From an uncultured Methylococcaceae bacterium (GTDB taxonomy: Bacteria > Pseudomonadota > Gammaproteobacteria > Methylococcales > Methylomonadaceae), in assembly GCA_903839855.1 (NCBI GenBank), contig CAIMEB010000250.1, forward strand, positions 1 through 54,036: DNA of 54,036 nt, given 5' to 3'. Of the stretch, positions 8,721 through 17,665 are shown one piece after another (position 1 is the first letter of the stretch; each line of letters starts with the position of its first letter). Made by a program: the position numbers and the translations under genes. Under the pieces are notes generated by a model. That model searched no databases. It had not been told where the DNA came from and saw only the letters and a program-made list of their open reading frames with translations.

Positions 8721-10475
8721 ATGAATAAAACCTCCCTGCCCAGTACGCATATTTATAAGCGTCTTATTACCTATGTAAAGCCTTATACAGGTTTGTTTGT
8801 GATCAGTATTCTTGGCTTCTTATTGTATTCGGGAACGCAAACTTTATTTGCGGCTTTAATTAAGCATATTATTGATACCTTGCAAACCGAAACCCGAGAG
8901 GGTATGAATTACTTGCCGCTTTTATTTAGTGGTTTGATTATAGTCCATGGGATTGGTGCTTATTTTGGTAATTATTACCTGGCAAAGGTCTCGGTTAATG
9001 TAGTGCATGCTTTACGCTGTGAGATTTTTGATCATTATACCCGCTTACCCACGAGTTATTTTGATTCCAATAATAGTGGTTATATGATTTCAAGAATCAC
9101 TAATAATGTGGGGCAAGTGACTCAAGCAACCAGTGATGCGGTAAGAACAATTGTGCGTGAAGGCTTTACTGCGATAGGGTTACTTATTTATCTGTTTTAT
9201 TCTAATTGGATGTTGTCGTTAGTTTTTGTGGCAATTACACCGGTCATCGTAGTTTTGGTTGGTTATGTTAGTAAACGTCTTCGCACTATCAGTAAACGTA
9301 TCCAGGAATCAATTGGGGATATGACCCATATTACGTCAGAATTGGTGGGCGGTCATCGTGTCGTGCGTAGTTATGGTGGTGAAGATTATGAGAAGCAGCG
9401 TTTTCTAGATAGCAGTTTATACAACCGTAGACAATCTTTAAAGTTAGCCACCACGATGGCTATTCATAACCCCATCATGCAATTTATTATTGCCATTGCC
9501 TTGTCTTTTTTGATGTATATGGCATTGTTTTTTATGAAACAATCCAGTGTGGGTGAGTTTGTTGGATATTTGACGGCAGCCTTTTTATTACCTAGGCCTA
9601 TTCGTCAATTAAGCGATGCAAATGGTGATATTCAAAAAGGCATTGCGGCGGCAGAATCTTTATTTGAAATCTTAGATGAAGCGCCAGAAGTGGATGGCGG
9701 TGATTATCAAGTCGATAGATGTAAAGGTTTGTTAGAGTTTAGAAACTTAACTTTTCAATATGAAACTGCGAATGAACCCGCTTTAACTGATATTAATTTT
9801 ATTGCTCAGCCTGGACAAACAATTGCCCTAGTGGGAGCATCAGGGGGTGGAAAAAGTACTTTGGCTAATTTAGTGTCTCGGTTTTATCCGCATCATCAAG
9901 GTCAGATACTCTTGGACGGTGTGGAAATTAATGATTATCAATTAGCTAATTTAAGAAAGCAAATTGCGTTAGTGAATCAACAAGTCACTTTGTTCAATGA
10001 TACTATATTAAGAAATATTGCTTATGGTTCACTGGCTACGGCTACCCGTGAAGAGATAACGACCGCAGCAACAGATGCTTATGCCATGGAATTTGTTGCT
10101 AAATTAGATCAAGGTCTGGATACTGAAATAGGTGAAAATGGGGTTAAATTATCAGGTGGTCAACGCCAACGTTTAGCTTTGGCGCGTGCACTATTAAAGG
10201 ATGCACCTATTTTGATATTGGATGAAGCAACCTCAGCCTTGGATACCGAATCAGAACGCTACATTCAGGCGGCTTTGCAAAAAGTAATGCAAAATAGAAC
10301 AACGCTAGTGATTGCGCATCGCTTATCGACGATTGAAAGTGCAGATGTCATTTTAGTGATTGATCATGGACGTATTGTTGAAAGAGGCTCACATAAAGAG
10401 CTGCTTGCAAAGAATGGTGCTTATGCGCGTTTGCATTCTATGCAGTTTATTAGAAATATTAAAGCCACCACTTAA
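8721..10475 (+). CDS. msbA: Lipid A export ABC transporter MsbA
   Basis: This 584-residue half-transporter has an N-terminal six-helix ABC membrane domain (about 25-300) fused to an ATPase: Walker A GASGGGKST at 372-380, signature LSGGQ at 477-481, and Walker B/D-loop ILDEATSALD at 499-508. Length and domain order match MsbA, which flips lipid A-core across the inner membrane as a homodimer. It follows the heptosyltransferase by 61 bases and closes the LPS block, which supports lipid A rather than drug export. The stop codon lies in the loop of a short terminator hairpin. Confidence 0.93.
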   Translation: MNKTSLPSTHIYKRLITYVKPYTGLFVISILGFLLYSGTQTLFAALIKHIIDTLQTETREGMNYLPLLFSGLIIVHGIGAYFGNYYLAKVSVNVVHALRCEIFDHYTRLPTSYFDSNNSGYMISRITNNVGQVTQATSDAVRTIVREGFTAIGLLIYLFYSNWMLSLVFVAITPVIVVLVGYVSKRLRTISKRIQESIGDMTHITSELVGGHRVVRSYGGEDYEKQRFLDSSLYNRRQSLKLATTMAIHNPIMQFIIAIALSFLMYMALFFMKQSSVGEFVGYLTAAFLLPRPIRQLSDANGDIQKGIAAAESLFEILDEAPEVDGGDYQVDRCKGLLEFRNLTFQYETANEPALTDINFIAQPGQTIALVGASGGGKSTLANLVSRFYPHHQGQILLDGVEINDYQLANLRKQIALVNQQVTLFNDTILRNIAYGSLATATREEITTAATDAYAMEFVAKLDQGLDTEIGENGVKLSGGQRQRLALARALLKDAPILILDEATSALDTESERYIQAALQKVMQNRTTLVIAHRLSTIESADVILVIDHGRIVERGSHKELLAKNGAYARLHSMQFIRNIKATT

Positions 10476-10511
10476 AATAGTGGTTTTATTTTTAAAATAG
10501 TGGTTTTATTT
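10467..10511 (+). terminator. Terminator after msbA, with a 20-bp tandem duplication
   Basis: A stem ACCACT/AGTGGT (10467-10472 with 10479-10484) is followed by TTTATTTTT. The msbA TAA at 10473-10475 sits in the loop. A 20-base unit at 10472-10491 is repeated exactly at 10492-10511, so the right arm and T-rich tail occur twice. The tandem copy looks like a slippage duplication that gives an alternative right arm. Confidence 0.6.
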
Positions 10512-10616
10512 CCATTAAAACAAAAAACTAACAATAGCTTTTAATCGATCTTGTTCAATGACCGGTATTGCCAGAATCTTACTTAGATTATCGAGTTCAG
10601 GATTGTATAGGAGTGT

Positions 10617-10820
10617 TCAAATTCTGTTAAGCCTTTTTTGTTCAAAGTCATCTACTATTAAGGCACACACATCGGCTTTAATCGCCTGGTTTATAGTGCC
10701 AACATGACTGATAAACATAATGATCTGTAACGCGGATTGATGATTAAGCGTTTGCAGCTCAGCGAAAGGGGCGTTGGAGAGGATATCCAGATTAAAAATA
10801 ATAACATTGGGTTTGTTCAT
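10617..10820 (-). pseudogene. Relic of a NasT-like (ANTAR-type) response-regulator receiver domain
   Basis: The 67-residue frame keeps the middle of a NasT/AmiR-type receiver: PNVIIFNLDI, then ELQTLN, then QIIMFISH, then INQAIKADVCALIVDDF and ERL-like EQKRLN. NasT proteins read 'P.VII..L', 'I.MF', 'AI.AGVSAYIVDG....RL' in the same order. The first ~45 residues of the receiver and the whole RNA-binding ANTAR domain are missing, so it cannot work as an antiterminator. A short in-phase stretch further along the same strand (about 10515-10614) reads like a GAF-domain strand pattern (LAIPVIEQDRLKAIV) but is too short to assign. The remainder of 10512-10833 holds nothing else I can support. Confidence 0.6.
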
Positions 10821-10833
10821 TCATCGGGTTGTT

Positions 10834-11748
10834 TTATTGATGCGGCTTGGGGAGTATTTTGTAGTTAACCGATAGTGTCACTGAGTTGTCAGGCTGAATA
10901 TCAAGGATATCAGTCGCTACGTTACCTGCTTCCAGACAAACAAAACGTTTATAATCCTCTGGCTCTAAATCAGCGATATGAGCAGAGACATAACGCCAGG
11001 GATTCCAGACAATGGCTGTTTTGTGATGACTGGAGGTTACTTGAATAGTGCGATTGAATACGGGGTCGGTAATGGTTAATTCGCTTTTGACATCTTTGTA
11101 GATTCGGTCAACCTCAAAGGGGATTGTGACAGTATTAGACTGGTGTTTTTGTTGACCGTTATCTAATTTGTCTAGATAATCGGTTTTCTCTAAACCCAAA
11201 ATAGTGATTTTGTGGATATCGCCAATATTAAAATAAGCATGCAATGCTTGAGTAATATAGAGTATTTTACGACTTGTATTATGCGTTGATAAGTTGAGTG
11301 TTAATGACTCACCTACATAAATATCAAGTTCTAATATAAATGTCTGTGGCCAATGGTCTGCCCGGTGTGGATTATATTTGAAGCGTAATTTAATACGGGT
11401 TTCTGTTTCAGAAACGGCAGCTGTTTTGACAACAGTCCACACGCTATTTCGTACAAAGCCATGGTCTGGTAAGTCAATGCCCGACAGGTTAGGACCAAAC
11501 CAAGGCCAGCAAATAGGGATTCCCCCCCTTATGGCTCTGCCATCTTCATAGAATGCTTTCCGACTAAGAAACAAGAGATCTTCCGGTTCAGACGTTCGCT
11601 TAAACGAGAGTACTTGCGCAGCGTATAAGGAAATAATCGCGGAGGCACTTTTATTTTGAATGGAAATAAATGGAAATTCACCTTTACCTTTGATAAACGT
11701 CAATTGGCCCGCCAGGCTATGCTCGCTATTTAATCGGTTAATTTCCAT
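10834..11748 (-). CDS. D-hexose-6-phosphate mutarotase (YeaD-like aldose 1-epimerase)
   Basis: From the preferred start this is 304 residues. It shows the YeaD signature: LSRKAFYEDGRAIRGG, then GIPICWPWFGP, then LPDHGFVRN, followed by a beta-rich galactose-mutarotase fold with a conserved LHAYFNIGD segment. The family equilibrates alpha and beta anomers of glucose-6-phosphate and related sugars in the cytoplasm. An upstream ATG at 11790 exists, but the start at 11748 (MEINRLNSE) has GATAAGG eight bases before it and fits family length, so I prefer it. It follows glgX on the same strand, which links it to glycogen turnover. Confidence 0.88.
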   Translation of the reverse strand: MEINRLNSEHSLAGQLTFIKGKGEFPFISIQNKSASAIISLYAAQVLSFKRTSEPEDLLFLSRKAFYEDGRAIRGGIPICWPWFGPNLSGIDLPDHGFVRNSVWTVVKTAAVSETETRIKLRFKYNPHRADHWPQTFILELDIYVGESLTLNLSTHNTSRKILYITQALHAYFNIGDIHKITILGLEKTDYLDKLDNGQQKHQSNTVTIPFEVDRIYKDVKSELTITDPVFNRTIQVTSSHHKTAIVWNPWRYVSAHIADLEPEDYKRFVCLEAGNVATDILDIQPDNSVTLSVNYKILPKPHQ

Positions 11749-11832
11749 GTTATTTACCTTATCAGCATCTGCATGATAATCAGGAAACATAATTTAAAGC
11801 ACTTTCCACAACGCAATTAAATTCCTGGGGTG

Positions 11833-13947
11833 CTAAAGTAAGCCTAACAATTCCTGATGCTTAGTACTAACATTTTCGAAAACGACCACCGATTTACCAT
11901 TGACATCATAGTGAGTTTGATCATAAGGTTTTTGATCCTCTGGAAGAAAAATGTCGTTCGGGGATTGTTGTGATGTATCAAGTGCTACACACCACTTTTT
12001 AGCCTCTATTTCAGGGAGTTCTACGGGTGTGAGTTCATTTGACATGTTCATAATGATATGAAGATCGGCCTCATCTTCTTCAATACCTGCTAAGGTAAAA
12101 GAGAGTATTCTGGCTTCTGAATCAAACCATAACGGCTTATTAACGTCAACGCCGTGCCATGCAACATCCGTTAAGTTTTTTTCTTCGTTTATTTGGCCGG
12201 TCAAAAAACGACGTCGCATAACAGATGGATGTCTCTTACGAAGTGCGATCATCTGTTGCACAAAACGGAGTGTGTCAGCATTCTTTTCTGCCAACGTCCA
12301 ATCTATCCAGCTTAATTCGTTATCTTGGCAGTAACCATTATTATTGCCCTGTTGGCTGTGTAACATTTCGTCACCGGCCAGTAACATGGGTACGCCTTGG
12401 CTGAACAGTAAAATAGAAAAGACATTTTTTGCCTGTTGTTTTCGTAACGCTAAAATACGTTCGTCAGTGGTGTTGCCCTCAATTCCACAGTTATAGCTTA
12501 TATTATTGCTACAGCCATCCCGGTTATCTTCCCCATTAGCTTCATTATGTTTTTGATTGTAGCTAAATAAATCATATAAGGTAAAACCATCGTGACAGGT
12601 TACAAAGTTAACACTATTGATGGGGAGTCTACCCTGGTATTCGTAAAGATCACTGCTGCCACTAATTCGGGTTGCGACTTCTGATAAAATTCCTTTATCG
12701 CCACGCACAAATTGGCGGATGATGTCACGGTATCGACCATTCCACTCGGCCCAACGGTAACCGGGAAAGCTGCCTACCTGATACAGGCCGGCAGCATCCC
12801 AGGCTTCTGCAATCAGTTTGGTTTTTATGAGTTGTTCTGAAAGTTCGATTCCCCACAATACCGGAGGATCCTGTAATACTTCGCCATTTTCACCGCGTGC
12901 CATTGCGCTGGCAAGATCAAAGCGGAAGCCGTCCACATGCATTTCCCTAACCCAGTACTCAAGACAACTAATGATGAAACGGGCAACCAGGGGGTGGTTG
13001 GCATTGACAGTATTTCCGCAGCCGGTGTAATCTCTCAGGATACTTTTGTCTACTTTATCGACATGATAAAAAGATTTACCGCCAATGCCTCTGAAATTAA
13101 TGACCGGGCCGTCTGTGCCAGCTTCGGCTGTATGATTAAAAACCACGTCCATAATGACACCGATTCCGGCCTTGTGCAGGGCTTTGACTAAATCTCTAAA
13201 CTCTTGAACATGGGTGCCTTGTTCAGGTGTGACACAATAGCCAGGGTGTGGACTAAAAAAGCTGTGAGTACTGTACCCCCAGTAATTCTTTAAGCCCAAG
13301 TCAGCGGTTTTGCCAGGTACATCCTGTTCATCAAAAGCCATAATGGGCAATAATTCAACATGGCTGATACCGAGTTTTTGGAGATAAGGTATTTTTTCAA
13401 TCAGACCTGAAAAAGTGCCTGGATTATTGACATTTGATGACGGGTGGCGAGTAAATCCGCCCACATGCAGTTCATAAACAATGGCCTTTTCACTTCTGAT
13501 GGCGAGTGGCGTGTCGCCTTCCCAGTTATAATGATCATCTGTTACCATGCAACGCATAGCGGTGAGGACATTATCACCGGGTATACAGGCATCTTTACGA
13601 TTCCAGCGTTTATGGCTTACAGCATAGGCCCAAGGGTCAAGTAAATGTTTATCTTTTTCGAAACGAAAGCTGGAATCACGCGCTTGTTCTGGACCATCCA
13701 TACGCCATGTATACCAAGTGCCTGCAGGCAATTTAGAAACATAGACATGCCAAGAGAAAAAGGTTCGGTTGATTTCTTTTTTTAGTTTTATGATTTGAAA
13801 AGGTTCATCGCTCTCTGCGCTTGAGAAAAGCAAAAGATCCACTTGTTCAGCATAGCGACTAAAAATAGAGAAATTAACGCCTTTAGCGCTGTATTTAGAG
13901 CCTGAGGGGTAGGGTTTTCCATGTTTTAAATGGTATTCTTGTTTCAT
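11833..13947 (-). CDS. glgX: Glycogen debranching enzyme GlgX (GH13 isoamylase type)
   Basis: This is 704 residues from the preferred start. An N-terminal CBM48 domain (about 10-110) precedes a GH13 barrel with DVVFNH at 267-272, the nucleophile D344 in GFRFDLAS, the acid/base E381 in LIAEAWDA, and H452-D453 in FVTCHDGFT. These are the complete catalytic residues. GlgX removes alpha-1,6 branches from phosphorylase-trimmed glycogen in the cytoplasm. An ATG 27 bases upstream (13974) lacks a ribosome site, whereas AAAGAAG precedes the ATG at 13947. It forms a unit with the mutarotase gene downstream. No glgA, glgB or glgP is in view. Confidence 0.92.
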   Translation of the reverse strand: MKQEYHLKHGKPYPSGSKYSAKGVNFSIFSRYAEQVDLLLFSSAESDEPFQIIKLKKEINRTFFSWHVYVSKLPAGTWYTWRMDGPEQARDSSFRFEKDKHLLDPWAYAVSHKRWNRKDACIPGDNVLTAMRCMVTDDHYNWEGDTPLAIRSEKAIVYELHVGGFTRHPSSNVNNPGTFSGLIEKIPYLQKLGISHVELLPIMAFDEQDVPGKTADLGLKNYWGYSTHSFFSPHPGYCVTPEQGTHVQEFRDLVKALHKAGIGVIMDVVFNHTAEAGTDGPVINFRGIGGKSFYHVDKVDKSILRDYTGCGNTVNANHPLVARFIISCLEYWVREMHVDGFRFDLASAMARGENGEVLQDPPVLWGIELSEQLIKTKLIAEAWDAAGLYQVGSFPGYRWAEWNGRYRDIIRQFVRGDKGILSEVATRISGSSDLYEYQGRLPINSVNFVTCHDGFTLYDLFSYNQKHNEANGEDNRDGCSNNISYNCGIEGNTTDERILALRKQQAKNVFSILLFSQGVPMLLAGDEMLHSQQGNNNGYCQDNELSWIDWTLAEKNADTLRFVQQMIALRKRHPSVMRRRFLTGQINEEKNLTDVAWHGVDVNKPLWFDSEARILSFTLAGIEEDEADLHIIMNMSNELTPVELPEIEAKKWCVALDTSQQSPNDIFLPEDQKPYDQTHYDVNGKSVVVFENVSTKHQELLGLL

Positions 13948-14181
13948 ATTGGCTTCTTTATGTGGTGTAACCATACATCATAACAACCTATTTTCTAGTT
14001 ATTTCTGGAGTATAAGCAAAAAACAAACCATCTGTTAAAGTTCTTTGTTTTTTAATGGGTTAATCAAGGACAATGATCAAAAAAAGATAGGTAGGCATTA
14101 ATATGGTGCAGCATTTGTGCCAATGTGGTGCGCCTCTCTTTATGCTCTCCTATGCCTTACTGATTCGAGTTGTATTGAGAC

Positions 14182-14208
14182 ATGTGGGGTCGTTACTAAA
14201 CCCCACAT
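14182..14208 (-). terminator. Hairpin downstream of the membrane cytochrome gene
   Basis: A perfect 9-bp stem ATGTGGGGT/ACCCCACAT (14182-14190 with 14200-14208) has a nine-base loop and lies 26 bases after the stop of the minus-strand cytochrome gene. No strong T-run follows in the minus direction. It may end or stabilise that transcript. Confidence 0.45.
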
Positions 14209-14233
14209 TAATTTGTGAATAACCTTGAAGGTA

Positions 14234-14959
14234 TTATTTTTGAGTCCAGCGAGGAAGCCACATTTGCGCGAATGATACGCCAAACATAACCAGTGCGGCA
14301 AGACTGTACCCCAAGCCACCTATCATGGTAAACCAGGCGAACCCCGGCCAGAATTTAGTTAACCACCAGGAGGCAACGTCTAAAACTAAAAAGGCAAAAG
14401 GCGTTGTTATTAAAATGATCTTCCAAAACCGATCAAATTCTGCCATCGCAAAAATTAAACCTACAAATAAGAAGATAAAACTAATACCAAATAGATGGAT
14501 ATGTGAGACTCGGGTTAATGAACCAATACTGGCACCGTGATCTACGGCAGCCAGGCTTTTTGCCACGTCCAACTTAGTAACTTCAGGTAAACCTGACTCA
14601 GCATCGTGGCATTTTCCACAGTTTTGTTCAAGTAAAGGGCCTACTGTTTTCCACTCTGCTTCTGGTGCATCATTACGTACCCATTTTATGAGGGTGATGT
14701 TAACGCCTGGGGGGGCTTTGTCTTTCATTTTTCCGGTCAGAGCGGCTTCCATTTTAGAGCCAGAACGATTACCGTAGTAGCTATAGACAATATCGTCCAT
14801 CGATAATCCCGCCTTACCATCAGCCATCCCATGTGTGAGCATGATTTGAGCGCCCGCCATACACAATCCTAAGCCCACTACCAATAAAAAGCTAGTGAAT
14901 AAAAATCGGTAGGTTAAAGGAAGCTTACCTAAGGTTAGTCTGTTCAATATGTCAGTCAT
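14234..14959 (-). CDS. Four-helix membrane protein with a single c-type haem motif (copy 1)
   Basis: This 241-residue protein has a first membrane helix at about 18-42, a periplasmic domain of some 105 residues, and three more helices (about 153-175, 180-200, 207-233). The periplasmic part has HGMADGKAGLS at 43-53, DDIVYSYYGNRSG at 55-67, and CGKCH at 114-118, one covalent haem site. SLTRVSHIHLFGIS at 147-160 enters helix 2 with H153 and H155, which could bind a haem or quinone. Relatives in methylotrophs are sometimes labelled 'elongation factor-1 alpha', which nothing here supports. A paralogue lies at 52363-53277. It is downstream of the mtrB-like gene but separated by a strong terminator, so it is likely transcribed alone. 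An electron-transfer role is inferred. Confidence 0.72.
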   Translation of the reverse strand: MTDILNRLTLGKLPLTYRFLFTSFLLVVGLGLCMAGAQIMLTHGMADGKAGLSMDDIVYSYYGNRSGSKMEAALTGKMKDKAPPGVNITLIKWVRNDAPEAEWKTVGPLLEQNCGKCHDAESGLPEVTKLDVAKSLAAVDHGASIGSLTRVSHIHLFGISFIFLFVGLIFAMAEFDRFWKIILITTPFAFLVLDVASWWLTKFWPGFAWFTMIGGLGYSLAALVMFGVSFAQMWLPRWTQK

Positions 14960-15172
14960 CTTTCTATTCCTAAAGCTATCGTTATAAGACGAGGTAACTG
15001 GATGAGTTATTTTGTAAATGGACTCACAGTTGTCAAAGGTGCTTATTTTACGATAAATTTTAGGGATTTTGTTTCTAATTTAACGATTATGATTAAAGTT
15101 AGGTCGAGATTTGGTGTCAATGGCTCAGTTTAGTTGATCATTAACATGCGAGGGGAACAGGATGGGGGCTTA

Positions 15173-15216
15173 CAAAAAAGCCCAGTAAAAGCCTTTTGAT
15201 GTGCTTTTACTGGGCT
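15173..15216 (-). terminator. Strong rho-independent terminator after the MtrB-like gene
   Basis: A perfect 14-bp stem AGCCCAGTAAAAGC/GCTTTTACTGGGCT (15179-15192 with 15203-15216) is followed in the minus direction by TTTTTTG. It lies 17 bases after the stop of the outer-membrane barrel gene. It ends the small cytochrome/decahaem/barrel operon. Confidence 0.9.
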
Positions 15217-15232
15217 GGGTGTACCTTATCTA

Positions 15233-17647
15233 TTAAAAGCTATGGTTGTAAGTTAAGCCAATTACACTGACGGCATAGTTTTGCATTTGTAAGTTGGTTG
15301 GCATTAAAGCGCTGGGTGTATAACCAGTCTGTTGACCATTGTAATAATAGTCATTGCTGTTTAACTTTTGATACATATAAGTTAAAGACAATTTACCATT
15401 TTTGTAGAGCTGATAATTGCTGGTTAACTTTAAACTCCACATCTCATTCTTAATGGGTGACAACGCGCCACAAGATAGTGTATTTGTTGCACCACAGGTG
15501 GCACCTGAAGGGATACCAGCTGAATTTGTTAAGGTATAAGGCACTTGAGTAGAATAACTCGTAGTATCTATGGTATACGATAAATCACCAATAAACTCTA
15601 ACTTATTGTTAAATAGCCCGCCATGACGACCCATTATGCCCACAGTTTGGCTATTATCGTCGAGTTGGTTAGTCCAAATATCTCTGGGGAAGTTCGTTTG
15701 ATTTCCCAATAATGGATTATATGTGGCACTACTGGTTTGATTAATGCCACTTCTTAGGTTTCTTTGGCCGTTTTGCCAGTTCCAATAGGCAGATACATTA
15801 CTCTTTTCGGTAAAATTGTAGGTGGTATCTACGTTAACACCTGTCGATTTGCCATTTTGAACACCTAACGAGACATCGTAATTATCGTAGGTATAACGAC
15901 CATTGACACCTACATCTAATTTTTGGGTGACTTGCCAATTAACGCCCGCTTTACCTATATTCTGGTTGCGGTTAGCGTAGGGATAAGCGATGTAGCCGAG
16001 ATAGTTTCCGGCATTAAGCGCTGAGCTAGAGACCGCAGTGGTTGATGCGTAGTTTCCTGCATTCGCCAAGAAACTTGGGTCGTTATCAGCCCGACGGTTA
16101 GCATAGGTATAACCTGCATTAAAGTTGACGTTATCAAGTGCTTTTAACCGGTAGGCCAAATTCATCTTATCTTCATTACTGGCTGGGCTCGAAACACATT
16201 GCGCTCCACCGACTACACCATTACACCAACGCTTAATACTTTCGTGTTCATAACCAAAATTTACATTTTGAGCATTGGTGATGCGATAAGCGGCTGTTGC
16301 TTCATATTGCATCTTACGGTTGCTGTAGGGTGTGTTGATTCCAGTATAATAAGAAGCGCTTCCTGGAGTTTGAGCGATATTGTAATATTTATAGGTATTC
16401 GAGTCGGTGTTGTTATCACGTTCGTTGATTTTATAACCAGCGGTCAAGGTAAGATCTTTGATGCTTTGGTTGGTGAGTTTAATATCCCCATGTTTGGTTT
16501 CTACCACACCGTTCAGCGACGAAGTGCTTAGGCCATTGGCCGCCATCATATTATAGGCACCCCCACTGACACTGGCTTGAGGAATTAAGGTCGGTGCAAA
16601 GCTGGAGTTCTGCTGGTTATAACCATAAGAAAAACCACCGGCTATTTTGGTGTCATAGCCGAAGTTATAGCCACCCGTCAGATTCGCCTGATGCAAGCTG
16701 TTGCTGGGTGCAGTGCTCATAGTGTTATTGGAATAGCAGTTAACACCAATACACCTGCTCGCACCAGATGCCATTGGGCTTTGCCAGCTTAAGCTATTAT
16801 AGTCATCATGAAAAATTGATCCGTAATATCCACCTGTTAAATGTCCTTTGTCGCCTTTCCAATTCAAGGCAGCATTGACGTTATCCGTTTGATAGCTAGT
16901 GGGATTTAAAATGATCATGTTGCCCTCAGCTCTACCCGTAGAGCCTCCAATCAAACCGATACCACCTTGCGAACCCGTACCAATGAGCTTGGCTCCCGAT
17001 TGATCTAAATGTTTATAATCAATCTGAGCACTAAATTGTGGGTTAAAGGTATAAGTCGTGCTAAACGAACCCGTTTTGCGATTGACTGATTCGTTTACAC
17101 CCTGAAAGTCAGAAGATTGAGTCGGTGTTAAGCTTCTCGTTCCACCATTAGGTGACGCCGTATTGATTGAACCAAAGTTTGATGGCAAGGTGAAATTATT
17201 ATCACCTGGATTGCCTTGCAAGGGTGTTTGGTAGCTATTAGTGATGTTGTGTTGCAATTCATCATAGCCAAGATTGATTTTCCATTTACCTTGATCGCTG
17301 GCAGAGCCATCGAGCTCTCTAGACGTTGTTCCAAGGTTAGAGCCGCCTAACTTCCAGCGAAGTCCGCTACCGCTATTTTGATCGTAGCCGTTACCGCCCC
17401 GGATATCAAAGCCTCCTAAGCCATAGGCACCCTGGCTATTCAAGCCATTATATTGACCAAATCTGGCAGACGATTGATCAGCATACAACGCCCCGAAATT
17501 AACCGTATTTGAGGGTTTTGTCAGCTCATCAGTCGAATCATCGGCGATTGCATAAGCCCCAAAAGGGAGTGTGGTAGTTGCCAATAATGCGCAGCGTATA
17601 GCTAACGCCATGATACTGACTTTCATTTCTTCTTTACGAATTTTCAT
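15233..17647 (-). CDS. MtrB/PioB-family decahaem-associated outer-membrane beta-barrel
   Basis: This 804-residue protein has a signal peptide (hydrophobic run ending FGAYA near 33), then long alternating aromatic/Asn/Gly-rich strands typical of a large barrel, ending in Phe (TYNHSF), the usual outer-membrane assembly signal. SGLRWKLGGSNLGTTSREL and KINLGYDELQHNI near the N-terminus match the MtrB/PioB/DmsF family. Such barrels sheath a decahaem cytochrome and let electrons cross the outer membrane. No CxxC is seen in the N-terminal region, where Shewanella MtrB has one; cysteines occur only in three later pairs. GGAGA precedes the ATG by five bases. It starts 18 bases after the decahaem gene, so the two are one operon. 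Confidence 0.85.
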   Translation of the reverse strand: MKIRKEEMKVSIMALAIRCALLATTTLPFGAYAIADDSTDELTKPSNTVNFGALYADQSSARFGQYNGLNSQGAYGLGGFDIRGGNGYDQNSGSGLRWKLGGSNLGTTSRELDGSASDQGKWKINLGYDELQHNITNSYQTPLQGNPGDNNFTLPSNFGSINTASPNGGTRSLTPTQSSDFQGVNESVNRKTGSFSTTYTFNPQFSAQIDYKHLDQSGAKLIGTGSQGGIGLIGGSTGRAEGNMIILNPTSYQTDNVNAALNWKGDKGHLTGGYYGSIFHDDYNSLSWQSPMASGASRCIGVNCYSNNTMSTAPSNSLHQANLTGGYNFGYDTKIAGGFSYGYNQQNSSFAPTLIPQASVSGGAYNMMAANGLSTSSLNGVVETKHGDIKLTNQSIKDLTLTAGYKINERDNNTDSNTYKYYNIAQTPGSASYYTGINTPYSNRKMQYEATAAYRITNAQNVNFGYEHESIKRWCNGVVGGAQCVSSPASNEDKMNLAYRLKALDNVNFNAGYTYANRRADNDPSFLANAGNYASTTAVSSSALNAGNYLGYIAYPYANRNQNIGKAGVNWQVTQKLDVGVNGRYTYDNYDVSLGVQNGKSTGVNVDTTYNFTEKSNVSAYWNWQNGQRNLRSGINQTSSATYNPLLGNQTNFPRDIWTNQLDDNSQTVGIMGRHGGLFNNKLEFIGDLSYTIDTTSYSTQVPYTLTNSAGIPSGATCGATNTLSCGALSPIKNEMWSLKLTSNYQLYKNGKLSLTYMYQKLNSNDYYYNGQQTGYTPSALMPTNLQMQNYAVSVIGLTYNHSF

Positions 17648-17665
17648 GACTGTCTCCGATGTGGG

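Noticed and set aside
10834-11790. Longer start for the hexose-6-phosphate mutarotase
   Set aside because: The first 14 codons are atypical and a better ribosome site precedes the internal ATG at 11748.
14103-14222. 39-codon plus-strand frame with a CxC motif
   Set aside because: It ends within a terminator hairpin, has no ribosome site, and matches nothing I know.
14234-14959. 'Elongation factor-1 alpha', a label sometimes attached to this membrane protein family
   Set aside because: The protein has four membrane helices and a haem motif and lacks any GTP-binding motif.
16199-16531. 110-codon plus-strand frame antisense to the MtrB-like gene
   Set aside because: It mirrors a gene with clear family match, has no ribosome site and no recognisable motif.
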